The position numbers and the translations under genes are program-made. Below are positions 1 to 8,576 of a stretch of DNA of 22,743 nucleotides, piece by piece (position 1 is the first letter of the stretch; every line of letters begins with the position of its first letter). Source of the DNA: Mesostigma viride. Lineage: Eukaryota; Streptophyta; Mesostigmatophyceae; Mesostigmatales; Mesostigmataceae. Location: assembly GCA_009746045.1 (NCBI GenBank), contig RPFO01001813.1, positions 1 through 22,743 of the forward strand, read 5' to 3'. The notes below the pieces were generated by a model. That model worked only from the letters and a program-made list of their open reading frames with translations, was not told the DNA's origin and ran no database searches.

Positions 1-593
1 TCAGGAACGCCGGCCTCAGGTAGAGGGGAAGAGAACAGAGCCTCCTTAGTGGCGTCCAGCCCCGAACCCGGGTTTGAATGACCATGCTCGTCGGCAGGAC
101 GCTGAGGAGACATCGCGGAATCTTTCTCGTTTGTCGCATTTGCAGCCCCATCATGATGGAAGTCATCCTCTGCCATTGCAGCTTCATCATCACAACCGAC
201 ATCATCGAAATTCAGGTCATCCTCGGTGACGGGCGTGCGAAACGAATTATCCGGGCACTCTGGGCTGATAGTGGAAGGCTCCGTGGGCTTAATGTTGCTA
301 GTGTGCCCTGGCTGCTCGAGCGTGGCGCACGGCTGGCATCGTGGAGGGCCGCCGCAGTCAGAGCATTGCCATTCCGTGCCGTCACCGTCGTCTGCGTGCC
401 TGAAAATATGCGTACAGATGCCGTGCAGGACCTTGCCACATCGGCCGGCGCATTGGTGGTTTGCACCGGCCAAAAAATCTACTTTCATGGCACCAGGTTT
501 CTTTCCTAGCACCCATTTTCTACAATCGTCCCCGGCATAACACAAATCACTCAATTCGTCCATGTCATCGATTCGGCTATCAGCATCGGGCAT
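1..593 (-). CDS. Acidic Cys/His-rich (zinc-binding-like) protein, N-terminal part, runs off window
   Basis: On the minus strand an open frame begins at ATG 593-591 and stays open for 197 codons to the left edge, so the 3' end is missing. An in-frame TGA lies eight codons upstream with no other ATG between, and the -3 base is A, which supports this start. The N-terminus is acidic (MPDADSRIDDMDELSDL). A Cys/His cluster follows: C48, C52, C60, H62, H66, C77, C80, C86, C89 and perhaps H97. The spacing CxxC-x5-CxxC suits a cross-brace zinc site and loosely recalls the Cys-rich domain of piggyBac-type transposases, but sits near the N-terminus. Residues 117-197 are Asp/Glu- and Ser/Pro-rich and probably disordered. 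Function is not recognised. It lies divergent to the transposase-like gene at 2278, so both could belong to one mobile element (inference). Whether an intron lies further downstream cannot be seen. Confidence 0.6.
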   Translation of the reverse strand, partial: MPDADSRIDDMDELSDLCYAGDDCRKWVLGKKPGAMKVDFLAGANHQCAGRCGKVLHGICTHIFRHADDGDGTEWQCSDCGGPPRCQPCATLEQPGHTSNIKPTEPSTISPECPDNSFRTPVTEDDLNFDDVGCDDEAAMAEDDFHHDGAANATNEKDSAMSPQRPADEHGHSNPGSGLDATKEALFSSPLPEAGVP

Positions 594-742
594 AGTTCCC
601 GTGGCTAGTGCCCATCACCTTCCACCTTGAGCGAAGTCACGAATTCAAGCGCGAAGTGCATTTGAATCAAGCGGGAACTGGGTGACACTGCTTGAAGACG
701 TGCAGCTCCAAGGCATGCAAATGATGCAATGTATCAAAGATA
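594..742. promoter_or_regulatory. Short upstream region of the minus-strand gene
   Basis: This stretch lies between the start of the minus-strand Cys-rich gene and the first minisatellite, so it should hold that gene's 5' UTR and core promoter. No clear TATA box is seen. Two similar segments, gaattcaagcgcgaa near 641 and gaatcaagcgggaa near 664, form a small direct repeat that could be paired regulatory sites. That role is inference only. Confidence 0.25.
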
Positions 743-1766
743 CGATACGCAAAGTTCAGGTGTTCAGGTGAAGCCGTGAAGACGTGAAGCCGTGAAGCCG
801 TGAAGACGTGGTGAAGACAGGTGAAGACGTGGTGAAGACGTGAAGACGTGAAGACGTGAAGACGTGAAGACGTGAAGACACGATACGGCAAGTTCAGGTG
901 AAGTTCAGGTGTTCAGGTGAAGCCGTGAAGACGTGAAGACGTGAAGCCGTGAAGCCGTGGTGAAGACAGGTGAAGACGCGGTGAAGACGTGAAGACGTGA
1001 AGACGTGAAGACGTGAAGACGTGAAGACACGATACGGCAAGTTCAGGTGAAGTTCAGGTGTTCAGGTGAAGCCGTGAAGACGTGAAGCCGTGAAGCCGTG
1101 AAGACGTGGTGAAGACAGGTGAAGACGCGGTGAAGACGTGAAGACGTGAAGACGTGAAGACGTGAAGACGTGAAGACACGATACGGCAAGTTCAGGTGAA
1201 GTTCAGGTGTTCAGGTGAAGCCGTGAAGACGTGAAGCCGTGAAGCCGTGAAGACGTGGTGAAGACAGGTGAAGACGCGGTGAAGACGTGAAGACGTGAAG
1301 ACGTGAAGACGTGAAGACGTGAAGACACGATACGGCAAGTTCAGGTGAAGTTCAGGTGTTCAGGTGAAGCCGTGAAGACGTGAAGCCGTGAAGCCGTGAA
1401 GACGTGGTGAAGACAGGTGAAGACGCGGTGAAGACGTGAAGACGTGAAGACGTGAAGACGTGAAGACGTGAAGACACGATACGGCAAGTTCAGGTGAAGT
1501 TCAGGTGTTCAGGTGAAGCCGTGAAGACGTGAAGCCGTGAAGCCGTGAAGACGTGGTGAAGACAGGTGAAGACGCGGTGAAGACGTGAAGACGTGAAGAC
1601 GTGAAGACGTGAAGACGTGAAGACACGATACGGCAAGTTCAGGTGAAGTTCAGGTGTTCAGGTGAAGCCGTGAAGACGTGAAGCCGTGAAGCCGTGAAGA
1701 CGTGGTGAAGACAGGTGAAGACGCGGTGAAGACGTGAAGACGTGAAGACGTGAAGACGTGAAGACA
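743..1766. repeat. Minisatellite with 149-bp higher-order repeat (gtgaagacg core)
   Basis: The array is built from a 9-bp core, gtgaagacg, with variants gtgaagccg, gtgaagacag and gtgaagacgcg. These are organised in a longer unit that also carries a cgatacggcaagttcaggtg segment. That landmark recurs at 881, 1030, 1179, 1328, 1477 and 1626, exactly 149 bp apart each time. A shorter, diverged first copy (cgatacgcaaag) sits at 743. The array ends near 1766, where the sequence becomes unique. No long coding frame is expected here; short minus-strand frames through it are repeat translations. Confidence 0.95.
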
Positions 1767-1835
1767 AGTTGCAGCACTCAGCCGCAGCAGTCGCACGCAG
1801 GTAGAAACGATAATTTGTTTGAATCTGTCAAGACC
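1767..1835. other. Unique spacer after the minisatellite
   Basis: This is a short, apparently unique segment between the 149-bp repeat array and the degenerate upstream modules. No motif is recognised. Confidence 0.4.
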
Positions 1836-2277
1836 CCATCGAATGTAAAACAGGTTTTTCGTAAAGAAATCCGATGTGTGGGCGGGCTTTACATAGTTGC
1901 GATTTCTGGCCTGCGATTTCTGGCCTGCGCTGGTTGTCTCTTTTATAGTGCTTCTGCCCAAGCACTACCGGCTGTAAAACAGTATACTTCTTGAAGAAAT
2001 CAGTTGGGGCTTTGTTGGGCGTCACATTTGACCGGTGGGCGGAGTTTCCTGCTTCTGTGAAGGCGCCATCGAATGTAGATCAGTAGATTTTCTAAAGAAA
2101 TCTGAGGTGTGGGCGGGGCCTTTATTGCTTGTGTCCATCCACCACCGGATGTAGAACAGTAGACTTATTGAAGAAAACAGTTTGGGGCTTTGTTGGGCGC
2201 CACATTTGAGCGGTGGGCGGGGTTTCTTGCTTCTGTCCAAGCACCACCGGGTGTAATACAGTAGATTTCCTATTAAC
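1836..2277 (+). repeat. Degenerate ~105-bp modules directly upstream of the transposase-like ORF
   Basis: Two module types alternate. Type A (ccatcgaatgta, a cagt/cagg segment, aaagaaatc, gtgtgggcggg) occurs at about 1836 and 2066. Type B (caccaccggatgta or close, acagta, ttgaagaaa, ggggctttgttgggcg, ggtgggcgg) occurs at about 1961 and 2138. A truncated copy, caccaccgggtgtaatacag, starts near 2241 and runs into the start codon at 2278. A and B resemble each other and look like decayed copies of one ancestral unit. The A-B pair is repeated about every 200 bp. Such arrays beside a transposase-like gene could be transposase-binding or promoter repeats; that role is inference. A 14-bp duplication (tgcgatttctggcc twice) lies near 1898-1925. 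Confidence 0.75.
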
Positions 2278-5200
2278 ATGGATGAAGAATGGGATGTGCC
2301 AGACCTGGTGGATTCGGATGCGAGTTCTGAAGCTAGTTGGGGCGTAGATTCTGACGGCTCTGACGACGACCTGCTTCACACGGAAATGGGGCCCGGCACG
2401 TCTTCCTCTCGAGCGAAGCGCAGTGGGAAGAAAGATGGCGCCCGGCTTCTCGCCTCCAAATTGAAGTCCGTTGACAAGGACATCGCCAAGGCCAGGAAGT
2501 GCGGTCCGACTTGTGGGGAGCATTGCCTCGAGAAGGTGGGCACCTTACTTACCGATACCAGGTCGTGGACTGCCTTTCGAGAGTACCTGTACAACCAAAC
2601 GGACCAGCAGCGCATGGCCTCCCTTTGCGACGTGATCCGGTCGGCCGGCGTGGGCAACATCGAGGTAGAATCCCCTGCCGACGGTGGCCGTTACAAGAAG
2701 TACATCATTACCGGCCCTTTACACGTGGACGTGGTGATTGCGGGGTGCATGTACACCGTCACCGGTTGTGCATCTGCCATCCGGAAGATGGCCGGCGTTA
2801 CCCGGGCGACTTGGAACAATCTGGTGGCGTCGGTCGTGTCGGCGAAAGAGTATTTCCTGACCGTGCATCCCAACGACCTAGCGACTTTCGGTGTTGGTCT
2901 GGAGCACGCACCACCTGAGCGTGATGCTCGGGGGCGTTCGGAGGTTGGCGAACACGCAGCAATGTGGATGCACGAGTTGGTGCAGCAGATCGCAGACCAT
3001 GACCCGACTCATGCTGGCGTTGTCTTCATGGACGTCATGTCCATCAAGGAGATGCACGCCATGTACGTTGAAGACGTGGTGGCAGAAGCGGGGGAAGGGG
3101 CCAAGGTGCTAGGCTACAACGCATTCTACCGCATCTGGCGCACCTACTGCAAAGGCGACTACTTCCCAGGGCAGAGGAGCCCGAAGGTGGTGGTATGCCC
3201 GCACAACAAGAGCACCGGTCACTGCGCGGACTGCGTGGAACTGCGCATGCGGCGCCGCGGTGCTTCAACTGAGGCACAACGGCAGTACGTCGACAACCAA
3301 ATCAAGCAGCATGTCGCTCTGGCCTGGTTTACCCGCCAGAACTATTGGTTGAGGCGCGAGCTTGCCTGCGCGATGGTGGCCGCTATGTTGACGGCCATTT
3401 TGTCGATCAACCTCGACAAGCTGGATCACGCCAAGACATACTGGCCGAAGCTGGTGGGGGGGCCCGACTCATGGGGCAGCTATGCAGGTGGCATGATGCC
3501 GTTCTCGCTCTTCTGTGCGGCCGTCCATGGGTACAAGGCGATGTGGTTCATCGTTCTCGCATGGGTCCTCATGACCGACAACCTCTCCGGCAGTGTCACC
3601 GTCACGATGCTGATGCACATCCTGGCGCAGTTGATGAGGGACCAGCCATGGAGGAGGGCGGGGCTGCCGCACATGCCCAGGTGTTTGTGCCTGCAACTGG
3701 ACGGTGGGAGTGAAAACCGGAATCACACCGTCTTACTGTTTGCATGGTGGCTCGTACACGTTGGCTTCTTCGACGTCGTCGAAATGCACCGCATGCTCGT
3801 GGGCCACACGCACGCCGACCCAGATCAGAAATTCGGCGTGCTTGTGGCCTACATGAGACACGCTGTGGCGGGGGGGCCTAGCTTCGTGCACAAGTACCCA
3901 ACTTTGGAGAGCTGGGTGGCGGCCATAGAAGAGGCATTCCGTCAGCCTAGTGGTGCAGCTGCGAACTGCAACTCGACCGTCCCCGCTGGCACGGAGGTCA
4001 AGGTATTGGGGGTCGCTTACGATGTCAGGAACTTTCTCACTCCGTTGCAGCGCGAGTCGTTTGCCGGTTGGTGCAGCACAGTAGATTGGATGACCGGTAG
4101 GGAGGATCAGGTTATCAAGGTCACCAGGGTGCGTGGTGATGTCGTGCAGCCTGCGTGCAGCGAGGCGCAGCCGGCGCACGGAGGGGCGGCGCCATCGGTG
4201 CGCGGCGGGGCGGCAGCGGCGGCGCAGCCGGCACGCGGCGGGGGGGGCAGTCAGCGGGCAGCGGGGCGGCGCTGCCGGTGCGCGGCGGGGCGGGGCAGTC
4301 GACGGGCGGCGGGGCGGGGCAGTCAGCGGGCAGCGGGGCGGCGCTGCCGGTGCGCGGCGGGGCGGGGCAGTCGACGGGCGGCGGGGCAGGGCCGTCGACG
4401 GGCGGCGGGCCAGCGGTGCTGCCGGCGCGCGCGGGCGGCGGGGCGGGGCAGTCGGCGCGCGGGGGCCAGCGGCGCTGCCGGCGCGCGTGGGCGGCGGGGC
4501 GGGGCTGTCGACGGGCGGCGGGGCGGGGCAGTCGACGGGCGGCGGGGCAGGGCCGTCGGCGTGCGGGGGGCCAGCGGTGCTGCCGGCGCGCGTGGGCGGC
4601 GGGGCGGGGCTGTCGACGGGCGGCGGGGCGGGGCAGTCGACGGGCGGCGGGGCAGGGCCGTCGGCGTGCGGGGGGCCAGCGGTGCTGCCGGCGCGCGTGG
4701 GCGGCGGGGCGGGGCTGTCGACGGGCGGCGGGGCGGGGCAGTCGGCGTGCGGGGGGCCAGCGGTGCTGCCGGCGCGCGTGGGCGGCGGGGCGGGGCTGTC
4801 GACGGGCGGCGTGGCGGGGCAGTCAGCGCGCGGGGGCCAGCGGCGCTGCCGGCGCGCGTGGGCGGCGGGGCGGGGCTGTCGACGGGCGGCGGGGCGGGGC
4901 AGTCGACGGGCGGCGTGGCGGGGCGGTCGGCGTGCGGGGGGCCAGCGGCGCTGCCGGCGCGCGTGGGCGGCGGGGCGGGGCTGTCGACGGGCGGCGGGGC
5001 GGGGCAGTCGACGGGCGGCGGGGCAGGGCGGTCGGCGTGCGGGGGGCCAGCGGCGCTGCCGGCGCGCGTGGGCGGCGGGGCGGGGCTGTCGACGGGCGGC
5101 GGGGCGGGGCAGTCGACGGGCGGCGGGGCAGGGCCGTCGGCGCGCGGGGGCCAGCGGCGCTGCCGGCGCGCGTGGGCGGCGGGGCGGGGCTGTCGACGGG

Positions 5201-7515
5201 CGGCGGGGCGGGGCAGTCGACGGGCGGGGGGCCAGCGGTGCTGCCGGCGCGCGTGGGCGGCGGGGCGGGGCTGTCGACGGGCGGCGGGGCGGGGCAGTCG
5301 GCGTGCGGGGGGCCAGCGGTGCTGCCGGCGCGCGTGGGCGGCGGGGCGGGGCTGTCGACGGGCGGCGGGGCGGGGCCGTCGGCGCGCGGGGGGCCAGCGG
5401 CGCTGCCGGCGCGCGTGGGCGGCGGGGCGGGGCTGTCGACGGGCGGCGTGGCGGGGCAGTCGGCGCGCGGGGGCCAGCGGCGCTGCCGGCGCGCGTGGGC
5501 GCCGGGGCGGGGCTGTCGACGGGCGGCGGGGCGGGGCAGTCGACGGGCGGCGGGGCAGGGCGGTCGGCGTGCGGGGGGCCAGCGGCGCTGCCGGCGCGCG
5601 TGGGCGGCGGGGCGGGGCTGTCAACGGGCGGCGGGGCGGGGCAGTCGACGGGCGGCGGGGCAGGGCCGTCGGCGTGCGGGGGGCCAGCGGCGCTGCCGGC
5701 GCGCGTGGGCGGCGGGCCGGCGCAGCTGGCATGCGGCGGGGCGGGGCTGTCGACGGGCGGCGGGGCGGGGCAGTCGACGGGCGGCGGGGCAGGGCGGTCG
5801 GCGTGCGGGGGCCAGCGGCGCTGCCGGCGCGCGTGGGCGGCGGGGCGGGGCTGTCGACGGGCGGCGGGGCGGGGCAGTCGACGGGCGGCGGGGCGGGGCA
5901 GCCGGCGCGCGGCGGGCCGGAGGCGCAGCCGGCGGGCGGCGGAGCGGCACAGCCGGTGCCTGAAAAACGCGGTCGCTCAATGAAGGTGCACCACGCCGTC
6001 TTCTTCCAGGTACAGGGCAACGCAGAGACCTGGTTGTCCTACCGGACCACGGAGTCCCAAAAGACGCCGTGGCAGCCCGCGGGGACTCGACAGGAAGGCG
6101 CGCCACGGTGCGGGAAGGCGATGACACAGCCTTACAAGTTTGATGCGGAGGGGCGGCCGCTGTTTGGCGTCCGACTTGTGGATCCAGACCGCATTCCGAT
6201 GTTGCAGGACACCCCAGCCTTCGCACCATTGAACATGGAGTTTCTGGGGAAGGAGCTGGAGTCGATCAAAACAAGGGTCGAGAAGTTGCCCCATGGCATC
6301 TGGCAGTGGTACTTTCCGCCCGACACCATCAAGCCAAACGAGGCCTTTTTCGCAAAAGTCCCACATGCCCCTGAGGAGGTGCCTGAGGAGTGGCGCCCTT
6401 TGCCGTGGCCATCTCGCGCGGACATCTCCGCCCTGCGTGAGCACGATGCAGCGCCTGAACCACCACCGACGCAAGAAGAGCACTTCATGGCGTTGGTCGA
6501 CGCAGAGGCGGTGCGCGTCACCCCGCTGGTAGACCGAGTTCTTCATGATGGCCACACACAGCAGGAATGGGCGGCAGAAGACAGGGCCATGACAGCCAAG
6601 GTCGCTTACTTGAAGCGCATGCAAGGCGTTGAGAAAGGCTCCGCTGTTCTATACTGGCACCCTTCAGCTGGTATTCTCTGCAACTCGAAGCTCACGTGGA
6701 CTCCAGTCCTCTTTGGCATCATCAAGGAGGTGGTTGCGAAGGAGGATGGCGGCCAACCTTCTATTGAGCTCTTTGTATACCGCGCTAAGCATTTGCGTGA
6801 CACGTGGCACCCGTGGAACCCAGACATTGCGCAATGGCCCCATCCGCCAACCACTGCGGCGCACACGGTGATCATCACCGCGTCAGACCTCGTCTTGACA
6901 CAAGTGGTGGGCAAGCGAGGTCAGCCGCCCCATGCAGTCTCCTTGGGTGCGAACAAAAAGCTCACCAAGGAGTGCCTAAAGGCGCTGAAGGAGGTGCCCT
7001 ATGACGCGGAACACCCGGTCGTGAAGTGGCAAGATGCTGAATGCTCGAAGGGCATCGTCGGCATGGCGAAGGCATGCTGGGAAGGCATAAGGCTGCAGGT
7101 CAAGAGTGGCAGCCGCAACCTCGTAGGGCAAGTCGTGTGTCATTGGGCGTCGGAGCGTGTGACATCCGCGGACGGTCGCACCGAAAGCCGGGACGGCAGG
7201 TACCATGGTCGTGTCGCTGTTGTCGACACGCAAAACGACATGGTAGCCATGTACTGGGGTGCCCGTTGGGAGGAGGACGCGGTTTCTTGTGTGCCTCTCC
7301 ACGAGCTGGAGGCACAGATCTGCGGGTGCCCCGGTGTGGTCGTCCCTGCGTTGCAAGCGCCGGATATCACCCTGGCCGAGGCTCGATTGCGCGAGATGGT
7401 TCCACCCAGCGACGATGTGGCGGAGAACAACAACGCAGGCGCCTCCCGGCGTCGGAAGCGAGCGCTCATCCTTGCCGATGACGATGACGACGACGACGAC
7501 GACGACGACTGCTGA
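2278..7515 (+). CDS. Transposase-like (DUF7869/RNase H-fold type) protein with internal minisatellite and C-terminal extension
   Basis: Single-exon 1745-codon frame; the start context aacATGG is good and the stop is TGA 7513-7515. The N-terminus is acidic (MDEEWDVPDLVDSD), with KCGPTCGEHC at 74-83. A Cys/His motif, CPHNKSTGHCADC (307-319), precedes a transposase-like core with INLDKLDHAK (D380), QLDGGSENRN (D475) and GHTHADPDQKF (H510, D516). In the DUF7869 family as I know it, a zinc motif precedes a DDE/RNase H-like fold with QLD..G..N and GHTH.D.DQ signatures. D380, D475 and D516 are therefore candidate metal ligands. Residues ~622-1228 are low-complexity Gly/Ala/Arg from a minisatellite. 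Residues 1229-1745 are unique, include KVHHAVFFQ (~1235), where the family-type core may resume, and a possible small beta-barrel (RYHGRVAVVD, ~1641), and end in 11 Asp. Lack of introns fits a mobile-element gene. Activity is unproven; the GC array may mark a decayed or domesticated copy. Confidence 0.8.
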   Translation: MDEEWDVPDLVDSDASSEASWGVDSDGSDDDLLHTEMGPGTSSSRAKRSGKKDGARLLASKLKSVDKDIAKARKCGPTCGEHCLEKVGTLLTDTRSWTAFREYLYNQTDQQRMASLCDVIRSAGVGNIEVESPADGGRYKKYIITGPLHVDVVIAGCMYTVTGCASAIRKMAGVTRATWNNLVASVVSAKEYFLTVHPNDLATFGVGLEHAPPERDARGRSEVGEHAAMWMHELVQQIADHDPTHAGVVFMDVMSIKEMHAMYVEDVVAEAGEGAKVLGYNAFYRIWRTYCKGDYFPGQRSPKVVVCPHNKSTGHCADCVELRMRRRGASTEAQRQYVDNQIKQHVALAWFTRQNYWLRRELACAMVAAMLTAILSINLDKLDHAKTYWPKLVGGPDSWGSYAGGMMPFSLFCAAVHGYKAMWFIVLAWVLMTDNLSGSVTVTMLMHILAQLMRDQPWRRAGLPHMPRCLCLQLDGGSENRNHTVLLFAWWLVHVGFFDVVEMHRMLVGHTHADPDQKFGVLVAYMRHAVAGGPSFVHKYPTLESWVAAIEEAFRQPSGAAANCNSTVPAGTEVKVLGVAYDVRNFLTPLQRESFAGWCSTVDWMTGREDQVIKVTRVRGDVVQPACSEAQPAHGGAAPSVRGGAAAAAQPARGGGGSQRAAGRRCRCAAGRGSRRAAGRGSQRAAGRRCRCAAGRGSRRAAGQGRRRAAGQRCCRRARAAGRGSRRAGASGAAGARGRRGGAVDGRRGGAVDGRRGRAVGVRGASGAAGARGRRGGAVDGRRGGAVDGRRGRAVGVRGASGAAGARGRRGGAVDGRRGGAVGVRGASGAAGARGRRGGAVDGRRGGAVSARGPAALPARVGGGAGLSTGGGAGQSTGGVAGRSACGGPAALPARVGGGAGLSTGGGAGQSTGGGAGRSACGGPAALPARVGGGAGLSTGGGAGQSTGGGAGPSARGGQRRCRRAWAAGRGCRRAAGRGSRRAGGQRCCRRAWAAGRGCRRAAGRGSRRAGGQRCCRRAWAAGRGCRRAAGRGRRRAGGQRRCRRAWAAGRGCRRAAWRGSRRAGASGAAGARGRRGGAVDGRRGGAVDGRRGRAVGVRGASGAAGARGRRGGAVNGRRGGAVDGRRGRAVGVRGASGAAGARGRRAGAAGMRRGGAVDGRRGGAVDGRRGRAVGVRGPAALPARVGGGAGLSTGGGAGQSTGGGAGQPARGGPEAQPAGGGAAQPVPEKRGRSMKVHHAVFFQVQGNAETWLSYRTTESQKTPWQPAGTRQEGAPRCGKAMTQPYKFDAEGRPLFGVRLVDPDRIPMLQDTPAFAPLNMEFLGKELESIKTRVEKLPHGIWQWYFPPDTIKPNEAFFAKVPHAPEEVPEEWRPLPWPSRADISALREHDAAPEPPPTQEEHFMALVDAEAVRVTPLVDRVLHDGHTQQEWAAEDRAMTAKVAYLKRMQGVEKGSAVLYWHPSAGILCNSKLTWTPVLFGIIKEVVAKEDGGQPSIELFVYRAKHLRDTWHPWNPDIAQWPHPPTTAAHTVIITASDLVLTQVVGKRGQPPHAVSLGANKKLTKECLKALKEVPYDAEHPVVKWQDAECSKGIVGMAKACWEGIRLQVKSGSRNLVGQVVCHWASERVTSADGRTESRDGRYHGRVAVVDTQNDMVAMYWGARWEEDAVSCVPLHELEAQICGCPGVVVPALQAPDITLAEARLREMVPPSDDVAENNNAGASRRRKRALILADDDDDDDDDDDC
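4140..5960 (+). repeat. GC-rich coding minisatellite with 81/105-bp units and rotating frame
   Basis: The array is built from a 24-bp subunit (about cagtcgacgggcggcggggc plus gggg) and a spacer containing ctgccggcgcgcgtgggcgg. From 4475 to 5821 the ctgccggcg landmark recurs at intervals of 105, 105, 81, 80, 105, 105, 104, 81, 81, 81, 80, 105, 105 and 128 bp. Adding or losing one subunit gives 105 versus 81. Loss of one G in the G5/G6 run before ccagcgg gives 104 versus 105, or 80 versus 81. Intervals of 80, 104 and 128 are not multiples of three, so the translated peptide switches among three types: (GRRGGAVD)n, (GGGAGLST)n and (AAGRGCRR)n. All three forward frames and at least one reverse frame lack stops across most of the array. 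Confidence 0.95.
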
Positions 7516-7850
7516 AGCGCGAGCAGCGGTTGTTGTCATTGAGCTGCTCATGTGCTGCTGCTGCTGCTGCTGCTGCTGTGCTGCCATGCTACTGTTGCTG
7601 CATTGCTGCCGTGCTGCTGTTGTGCTGTTGTGCTGATGTGTTGCTGCATTGCTGCCGTGCCGCTGATGTATTGCTGTCGTGCTGCTGCCGTGCTGCTGTG
7701 TTGATGCACTGCTGCATTACGGCCGTGCTGCTGAGCTACAGTTGTGCTGCTGCTGTGCTACGGTCATGCTGCTGCTGTGTTGCTGGGCTGATGTGTTGTT
7801 GCATTGATGTAGTGGCTATTGTTCCGCTACTACAATTTGCTACTGATGCC
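7516..7850. repeat. CTG-rich degenerate trinucleotide tract in 3' flank
   Basis: A (CTG)n run of about 28 bp at 7552-7579 follows the stop codon of the transposase-like gene. It then decays into gctgctgttgtgctg-like sequence to about 7850, with internal near-duplications such as gttgctgcattgctgccgtg (near 7594 and again near 7638). It is probably 3' UTR plus slippage-expanded sequence. The upstream (GAC)n run encoding the terminal poly-Asp lies just before it at about 7477-7510. Confidence 0.8.
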
Positions 7851-8494
7851 GCTGCTGGTGCTTTTTTGCATGGCAGTGCCCGCTATGTTCACACCACTGT
7901 TGCCGCGGTTGGTATCGCGTGATTTCCACCGGTTGTGCGTTGACATGTGTTACTCATGCATTTCCCGCTATATTTGGTAGCACGCGGTTTCGCGTTAGTT
8001 AGGTGCAGACAGCTGCATGTAGACAAACATCTTGTTTAAGTCGGTCAATTAACGGTTCTTGACGCATCATGGTCCAAGTCGACCGACCTGTAGGGACCAG
8101 TAGAGCAATTGTCTAGGAGAAAGAGCGTGATCGCTGCAGAAGCCGCGTGGCAGCCGTGGCTGTACCTGTAGTACGACCTGCATATATATGGATACTGTAT
8201 TTGGATACTGGGTTGTTTATCAATTCTGGTTTTAATTTATTTAGTGTACCTGGTGTTGGCATGCCAACTCAGTGCTAAACTACTTTATGCACAATGATGC
8301 AACTTGATGCTATAGTGACGTGCCACGATGTAACTTTATTAACTTCACCATTAGTCATGGGGTCAATAGGATTGCTCATTATGCCATGTTAACATGAACC
8401 ATGGGTTACGTAATAGTGAAAACAGTAATCATGATGCTCCACTTGAAGTCTCCAACATGGTCATGTTTGGAATTTTATTGATCATATTTACAAT

Positions 8495-8574
8495 ATATGA
8501 AAAGAGACAACAAACGTGGAAGCATGGCACGCCGAGGCCGATAATATATGTGTGAAATATGAAAAGAGACAACA
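8495..8574. repeat. 18-bp direct repeat pair
   Basis: The sequence atatgaaaagagacaaca occurs exactly at 8495-8512 and again at 8557-8574, 62 bp apart, immediately left of the first perfect hairpin. It may be part of a small non-autonomous element or a local duplication. Confidence 0.8.
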
Positions 8575-8576
8575 TC

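Noticed and set aside
78-509. 143-codon plus-strand frame
   Set aside because: It is antisense to the minus-strand Cys-rich gene, whose frame is longer, has an ordered Cys/His pattern and continues beyond the window.
743-1766. CRISPR array
   Set aside because: The monomers are contiguous with no unique spacers, and the context is eukaryotic. The same holds for the arrays at 18041-18631 and 19881-22229.
4133-6020. Other long frames (616 and 602 codons on plus, 565 on minus) over the GC-rich array
   Set aside because: They are alternative-frame readings of the minisatellite inside the transposase-like gene, confined to the repeat and with no conserved flanks.
7530-7922. Cys/Ala/Leu-rich 130-codon frame after the transposase-like gene
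   Set aside because: It is translated CTG-type repeat with no conserved sequence; the tract is better explained as a slippage-prone 3' flank.
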